From NCBI GenBank assembly GCA_019241915.1, contig JAFAWI010000020.1, positions 1 to 9,935 on the forward strand: 9,935 nucleotides of DNA, in the 5' to 3' direction. This DNA comes from Alphaproteobacteria bacterium. GTDB lineage: Bacteria; Pseudomonadota; Alphaproteobacteria; ATCC43930; CGMCC-115725. Shown here piece after piece: positions 6,430-9,935 of this stretch. Numbering within the stretch: the first letter of the stretch is position 1; each line of letters begins with the position of its first letter. The notes below the pieces were generated by a model. The model searched no databases, was not told the origin of the DNA, and saw only the letters and a program-made list of their open reading frames with translations. The translations under genes and the position numbers were made by a program.

Positions 6430-7187
6430 CGGCCGAACTCGTGCAGCCAGGCGCGCACCGCGGCAGGGCTGGAAAAGCCGCCGTTGAGCCCCGGCATGCG
6501 GCGCCCGACCGAATAGGCGATCCCGTCGAGGGCGAGCGCCGTATCGAAACCGGCACGATCGATTTCATCGTCACCGATGAACACCGGACGACGGCCGCGG
6601 AACGGCGGGTGGTCGAGAAAACGGCGGATCGCGCGGCCCTTGTCGAAGCCGCGCAGCTGCAGCTCGAACACCGCGTGGCCGGCGATCAGATGGGTTGCCG
6701 TGCCGGCTGCGGCCATGCGCTCCATCAGCCGCGACAGGGCGGCCTTCAATGCCGCGACGTCGGTGCCGCGATCGTCGTAGTGCACGGCGAAGCTGACCTC
6801 TTTGTTTTCCGCGTAGCTGCCGGGGAAACCGGCAAGCAGCCGCGTCAGCGCGTCCCAAGCCTCGTCGCCGAGCCGGCCTTCGGCCAGCGCGGCGACGTCG
6901 TCGTTCGGCCGCAGCCGCAGCTCGGCGCCGTGCACACCGCTTGCCGCCAAGCGCAACGGCGCAAACAGGCGGTCGAGCTCGGCGACCGGCCGGCCGCTGA
7001 CCAGCGCCACCGCGCCGTCCGCCGCCTCTGCGGCCGCGGCGAGGTCGCGCAGCAGGCTCGGCGGCACCTCCACCGCGTCGGGCCGCGGCGCGATATCGAG
7101 CAAGGTGCCGTCGACGTCGAGGAACAAGGCGACGTCCGCCGGATCGGGCAGTGGCGGCGTGTCTTGTCTCGGCTCCGTCGCCGTCAT
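6426..7187 (-). CDS. otsB: Trehalose-6-phosphate phosphatase (HAD family)
   Basis: This 253-residue HAD phosphatase converts trehalose-6-phosphate to trehalose. The four HAD motifs are all visible: FLDVDGTLLD (residues 22-31, nucleophile D24 and acid D26), ALVSGRP (61-67, S64), the lysine of GFDKGRAIRRF (K183), and FIGDDEIDRAGF (203-214, D206 and D207). The cap-domain segments GVHGAELR and ENKEVSFAVHY are also typical of OtsB. Length is usual for bacterial OtsB. I chose ATG 7187; the frame continues to a TTG at 7274, but that extension is unconserved and contains the EcfG promoter motif. The ribosome binding site is a weak GGGGG stretch about 5 nt upstream. It is the first gene of the operon; its stop overlaps the GH15 start by 4 bp. 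A general-stress promoter lies about 40 bp upstream. Confidence 0.96.
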   Translation of the reverse strand: MTATEPRQDTPPLPDPADVALFLDVDGTLLDIAPRPDAVEVPPSLLRDLAAAAEAADGAVALVSGRPVAELDRLFAPLRLAASGVHGAELRLRPNDDVAALAEGRLGDEAWDALTRLLAGFPGSYAENKEVSFAVHYDDRGTDVAALKAALSRLMERMAAAGTATHLIAGHAVFELQLRGFDKGRAIRRFLDHPPFRGRRPVFIGDDEIDRAGFDTALALDGIAYSVGRRMPGLNGGFSSPAAVRAWLHEFGR

Positions 7188-7224
7188 CAAGCCCCCGTCG
7201 CGGCCTCGACCCTTCCTACTCGAC

Positions 7225-7249
7225 AACGCGCCGGGCAACCCCAGGTTCC
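7225..7249 (-). promoter_or_regulatory. EcfG-type general stress response promoter of otsB-GH15-otsA
   Basis: On the minus strand GGAAC (7249-7245) is followed by exactly 16 nt (7244-7229) and CGTT (7228-7225). This matches the published alphaproteobacterial EcfG consensus GGAAC-N16/17-CGTT recognised under PhyR-NepR-EcfG control. Transcription would start near 7217, leaving a leader of about 30 nt before the otsB ATG at 7187. Trehalose synthesis genes are known members of this regulon in several alphaproteobacteria. The sequence match is direct; activity is inferred. Confidence 0.75.
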
Positions 7250-7320
7250 ATCGGCGGTGGTGCACGCGCCGCAATACGCGTTGCCGTGGCGCGCGACGCG
7301 GCGGAAGATGCGACGCTGAC

Positions 7321-7335
7321 TTCGGATCAACCGAA
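7321..7335. promoter_or_regulatory. Inverted repeat TTCGG-N5-CCGAA, candidate operator
   Basis: A perfect 5+5 bp inverted repeat around ATCAA lies 25 bp before the MAPEG-family start, in the 173-bp divergent region shared with otsB. The position suits an operator or a leader hairpin for the plus-strand gene. No matching regulator is visible, and a 5-bp half-site can occur by chance. The rest of the 7188-7360 region holds the EcfG promoter and no other element I can support. Confidence 0.25.
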
Positions 7336-7360
7336 ACGCTAATCGGGGAAGCCGCCGCAC

Positions 7361-7747
7361 ATGACGCTGGAACTCAAAATCCTGGTGTGGACCGTGGTTC
7401 TGGCCTTTATCGAGGTCATCGTCGCGGCGGTCGCCGCGCAGACGCAAATCCGCCTGCCGGAGCTGGCGGGCAACCGGGACAGCCTGCCGCCGCTCACCGG
7501 CTGGGCCGGCCGGGCGCAGCGCGCCTACCGCAACACCTACGAGAGCCTGCCGCTGTTTATCGTGCTGGTGCTGGCGGCGCATTTGGCCGGACGGACCAAC
7601 GGCACCGTCTTGCTGGGGTGCCAGCTGTTTTTCTGGGGCCGGGTTGCGCACTGGCTGATCTATCTCGCAGGCATCCCCTGGGTGCGCACGCTGGCCTGGC
7701 TGGTCGCTGTGATCGGGCTTATCGCGATCCTCAGCCAGCTGGTTTGA
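7361..7747 (+). CDS. MAPEG-family integral membrane protein
   Basis: A 128-residue protein that is almost entirely hydrophobic. Four membrane segments can be drawn at about residues 5-26, 63-78, 82-103 and 108-127. The loop before the second segment carries RAQRAYRNTYESLPLF (51-66), the Arg/Asn/Glu-Pro pattern of the MAPEG superfamily (membrane-associated proteins in eicosanoid and glutathione metabolism), and the third segment carries R94, H97 and Y101. Eukaryotic members are trimeric glutathione transferases or peroxidases; bacterial ones of this length are mostly uncharacterised, so a glutathione-linked detoxification role is only a family-based guess. ATG 7361 is preceded by GGGGAA at 7345-7350. 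It is divergent from otsB by 173 bp and convergent with mbfA, with 13 bp between stops and no room for a classical terminator. Confidence 0.85.
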   Translation: MTLELKILVWTVVLAFIEVIVAAVAAQTQIRLPELAGNRDSLPPLTGWAGRAQRAYRNTYESLPLFIVLVLAAHLAGRTNGTVLLGCQLFFWGRVAHWLIYLAGIPWVRTLAWLVAVIGLIAILSQLV

Positions 7748-7760
7748 AGCGCGGCCGGGT

Positions 7761-8888
7761 TCATCCGGTCACCGCGACGCCGACGAGGCGGCCGATCCCG
7801 TAGGTGATCGCCGCGGCAGCCAGCCCGCCGCACAGCTGGCGCGCGGCGGAAAACGCGAACGAGCGGCCGGTGAACAGCGATGTGCCGGCGCCCACCGCCA
7901 TCAATGCCAGCCCGCTGAGCACGACGCTCGCCGCGACCGCGCGCAGCCCGTCGAGCCAGAAGAACGGTGCGACCGGAAAAATCGCGCCGAGCGCGAACAG
8001 CGAGAATGACGAGGCCGCGGCGGCCCAGGCCGAGCCGCCAAGCTCCTCGGGGTCGACCCCGAGCTCCTCACGGGCCAGGGTGTCGAGCGCGGTGTCCTTG
8101 CTCGCCATCAACCGATCGGCGAGCGCGCGGGCCTGCGCCTCGCCGAGCCCCTTGGCCTGGTAGATCAGCACCAGCTCTTCCTTTTCCTCCTCGGGCGCAT
8201 GCGCCAGCTCGTCGGCTTCGATGTCGATCTGGCGCTGGCTCAGCTCGCGCGAGCTGGTGACCGACAGCCACTCGCCGATCGCCATCGAGCAGGCGCCGGC
8301 GATCAGGCCGGCGATGCCGGTGAGCAGGATTGTCGCGCCGGCGGTCTCGGCGCCGGCGACCCCCATGACGAGGCTGAAGTTGGAGACGAGGCCGTCATTG
8401 GCGCCGAGCACCGCCGCGCGCAGCGCATTGCCGCCGGCGCGGTGGCGGCCTTCGACCCGGGCGAGCGTACCGCCGGCGGCGCCGCCCGGAAACGAGGAGG
8501 CGAGCGCCTGGACGACACGGTTGTGCGAGCGTTCGGCCGCCGGCAAGCCGCCGGCAACCGCTTCGGGCTGCGCGTCGTAGCTGCCGACGTCGCGCTGCTC
8601 CAGGGTGCCGAGCGTCGGCAGCACGAACTGCGGGCCAAAGCGGCGCGCCAGCCAGACCAGCGCGCGGGTTCGCCAATCCGGGTGCAGCGTCCCCGCCTTG
8701 GCGCCGATCTTGGCGAGCTGGCCGCGCCAGAATTGCGCGTGCGCCTCCTCGACCGCCGACAGCCGCCGGTAGACTTCGCTGACATGCGGGTCGCGCTCGG
8801 CGTCGGCCATCGCGCGATAGAGGCCGGCGCTGTCGATCTCGCCTTGCAGGTTCGCCCGGTAGCGGGCTGCCGCGTCGCGCTCGGCCAT
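7761..8888 (-). CDS. mbfA: Membrane-bound ferritin MbfA (ferritin-like domain fused to VIT1/CCC1 iron transporter)
   Basis: A 375-residue two-domain protein. Residues 1-145 form a ferritin/rubrerythrin-like helical domain with likely di-iron ligands E17, E47 and H50 (VEEAH), E97, E119 and H122 (ERSHNRVV). Residues 146-375 form a VIT1/CCC1 domain: ALRAAVLGANDGLVSNFSLV (155-174) is its hallmark; further membrane segments lie at about 183-208, 288-310, 315-337 and 350-372, and an acidic cytoplasmic stretch at 223-282 contains EADELAHAPEEEKEEL. In Bradyrhizobium and Agrobacterium, MbfA exports iron from the cytoplasm and protects against iron and peroxide stress, with Irr as regulator. Here no Irr/ICE site can be seen because the promoter lies before the upstream dioxygenase gene. 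ATG 8888 is chosen because the ferritin domain begins right after it; the frame runs on to 9062 as low-complexity antisense to the neighbour. No strong ribosome binding site is visible, so coupling to the gene 16 bp upstream is likely. Confidence 0.9.
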   Translation of the reverse strand: MAERDAAARYRANLQGEIDSAGLYRAMADAERDPHVSEVYRRLSAVEEAHAQFWRGQLAKIGAKAGTLHPDWRTRALVWLARRFGPQFVLPTLGTLEQRDVGSYDAQPEAVAGGLPAAERSHNRVVQALASSFPGGAAGGTLARVEGRHRAGGNALRAAVLGANDGLVSNFSLVMGVAGAETAGATILLTGIAGLIAGACSMAIGEWLSVTSSRELSQRQIDIEADELAHAPEEEKEELVLIYQAKGLGEAQARALADRLMASKDTALDTLAREELGVDPEELGGSAWAAAASSFSLFALGAIFPVAPFFWLDGLRAVAASVVLSGLALMAVGAGTSLFTGRSFAFSAARQLCGGLAAAAITYGIGRLVGVAVTG

Positions 8889-8904
8889 CCCCGCGCCGGC
8901 GCGG

Positions 8905-9935
8905 CTATTCAGCCGCTTGCGGCTGGCGCACCAGCTCGTCGGGCGTGCGGTAGGCGGCGACGGCGGGCAGCCGGCCGGGCTGGCAGTCGATGCCGCTGCG
9001 CCCGCCCTTGTTCTCGTAGATGTGGATGGTCGGCACAACCGGACGCTGCTTGCGCTCGGCATCGAGCCACAGCCGCAGCATCAGCCGCTTGCGCTCCGGC
9101 TCGTCCCAATCGTCGAATTCCGAGCGCGCGTGCATCACGGTGTAATTGTTGAGGAATGTCGCCTCGCCGGCTTCGAGCCGCGTCTCGAACTGCAGCCGCT
9201 GCGCGGTGGTGCGAAAGAGATCGATGGCCTCGATTTCTTCGGGCGTGAAGGTGCGTTTCAGCTCGCGGAACGCAGCGTTGAAGATTTCGCGCACCATAAA
9301 AACGCTCATTTCGCCCCGGGTCACCGAAAAGACCGGGATGTCGTAGGGTGTGACGCAGGGCTGGCCGGGCGCCTCCTCGCCGCGCCGGTGGTAGGGGAAG
9401 CCGCGGTAGAGCACCGGCAGCAGGTCGGGGCGCGCCGCAGCGATCTCCTGGTGCACCGCGAGGCCCGAGGCGTATTGGCTGAAGCCGCCGGCGCGCGCCT
9501 GGCGCACGCACATCAGCCCGACGATCTGCCCGAGATCGGTGTGCAGCGACAATTCGCGGCGGCTGGTGTAGCCGCGGGCGCTTTCCTCGCCGCCCGGCGG
9601 GGTCTCGTCGCGCACCAGGCCGAGCACATCGCCGCGCGCGCTCTGCGACACGCCACGGCCGAAATGCGCGCCGAGCGCCCAGAACAGCCGCTGCACCTCG
9701 TCGACCGAATAGTCCTCGACCGGGATGCCGCGGACGATGACGATGCCGCGCCCGTCCTGGATGTCGTCAAAGACGCGTTCGAGATCGGCGTCGAGCGCCG
9801 GATGCCGGCAATCGGCCGGCAGGATGTCGGCGATCGCGGTTTTTGGAGTGCGGTGCAGGATGTCCTCGAGCGCCGCACGATGGCGCGCGGTGAGGTCGAA
9901 GGCGATGTCGTCCTTGGTGAAGTCGCCGCCGCGCC
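8905..9935 (-). CDS. TauD/TfdA-family Fe(II)/2-oxoglutarate dioxygenase (5' end outside window)
   Basis: At least 343 codons are open on the minus strand from the window edge to TAG 8905-8907; the true start lies beyond 9935. Visible residues begin with RGGDFTKDDIAFDL, and the double-stranded beta-helix core follows. The iron triad is HTD (visible residues 131-133, near 9541-9543) with the distal His in VMHARSEFDDW (268); the Arg in KRLMLRLWL (287) should bind the 2-oxoglutarate carboxylate. This is the TauD/TfdA fold (PF02668), close to the clavaminate synthase-like group. Such cytoplasmic enzymes hydroxylate small acids using Fe(II), O2 and 2-oxoglutarate; the substrate cannot be inferred. 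An internal GTG at 9696 opens a shorter frame but lacks the conserved upstream part (GRGIVIVRGIPVEDYSVDE). The 16-bp gap to mbfA indicates one transcription unit. Confidence 0.9.
   Translation of the reverse strand, partial: RGGDFTKDDIAFDLTARHRAALEDILHRTPKTAIADILPADCRHPALDADLERVFDDIQDGRGIVIVRGIPVEDYSVDEVQRLFWALGAHFGRGVSQSARGDVLGLVRDETPPGGEESARGYTSRRELSLHTDLGQIVGLMCVRQARAGGFSQYASGLAVHQEIAAARPDLLPVLYRGFPYHRRGEEAPGQPCVTPYDIPVFSVTRGEMSVFMVREIFNAAFRELKRTFTPEEIEAIDLFRTTAQRLQFETRLEAGEATFLNNYTVMHARSEFDDWDEPERKRLMLRLWLDAERKQRPVVPTIHIYENKGGRSGIDCQPGRLPAVAAYRTPDELVRQPQAAE

Noticed and set aside
4615..6516. 633-codon open frame on the plus strand, antisense to the GH15 gene
   Set aside because: It mirrors the GH15 codons, is rich in Arg/Ala/Asp/Gln without any domain pattern, and the minus-strand frame carries clear GH15 motifs. 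Long antisense frames are expected in high-GC DNA.
8889..9062. 58-residue N-terminal extension of MbfA
   Set aside because: It is low-complexity and overlaps the conserved C-terminal part of the dioxygenase gene in another frame. The ferritin domain begins at ATG 8888.
8905..9696. Dioxygenase starting at the internal GTG 9696
   Set aside because: The same frame continues without a stop to the window end and encodes the conserved N-terminal part of the family, so the gene is longer and only truncated by the window.
1..9935. tRNA or rRNA genes, CRISPR arrays, insertion sequences, phage genes or a novel defence island
   Set aside because: I saw no tRNA cloverleaf, regularly spaced repeat, transposase, integrase or defence-type domain on either strand. 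All long frames resolve to common metabolic, stress or membrane families.

Overview
The window is high-GC, densely packed DNA with short intergenic gaps. It looks like a chromosomal segment of an alphaproteobacterium, most likely of the Bradyrhizobium/Rhodopseudomonas/Xanthobacteraceae kind. Three points support this: an MbfA-type protein (ferritin-like domain fused to a VIT1 transporter), a GGAAC-N16-CGTT motif (the alphaproteobacterial EcfG general-stress promoter) in front of the trehalose genes, and a C-terminal autotransporter barrel. The taxonomic assignment is inference from gene content, not a database match. I see no mobile element, CRISPR array, tRNA or rRNA, and no gene-free stretch over 300 bp; the longest gap is 173 bp.

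Layout. (1) 1-1053 (+): the C-terminal part of an autotransporter, cut by the window start. (2) 1107-1913 (-) and 2018-3043 (+): a divergent pair, a crotonase-fold protein and a TIM-barrel amidohydrolase/lactonase. They share a 104-bp intergenic region with a 13-bp inverted repeat that overlaps a TTGACA promoter element. (3) 3071-7187 (-): a three-gene operon otsB, GH15 glycoside hydrolase, otsA. The genes overlap by 4 bp and 19 bp and are preceded by a good EcfG-type promoter. (4) 7361-7747 (+): a small MAPEG-family membrane protein, divergent from otsB. (5) 7761-8888 (-) and 8905-window end (-): mbfA preceded 16 bp upstream by a TauD/TfdA-family Fe(II)/2-oxoglutarate dioxygenase that runs off the window.

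How the genes work together. OtsA makes trehalose-6-phosphate from UDP-glucose (or another NDP-glucose) and glucose-6-phosphate, and OtsB dephosphorylates it to trehalose. The GH15 enzyme translated between them is a candidate trehalase or other alpha-glucosidase, so synthesis and possibly turnover of the stress sugar are made from one message under the general stress sigma factor. The dioxygenase and MbfA form a second unit linked by iron: one is an Fe(II) enzyme and the other an iron-exporting membrane ferritin. The crotonase/amidohydrolase pair suggests a small catabolic locus whose substrate cannot be read from sequence.

Most of the window holds recognised families. The observations most worth a second look are the EcfG promoter with its fully overlapping otsB-GH15-otsA operon, the dioxygenase-mbfA pairing, and the loss of both canonical catalytic glutamates in the crotonase.
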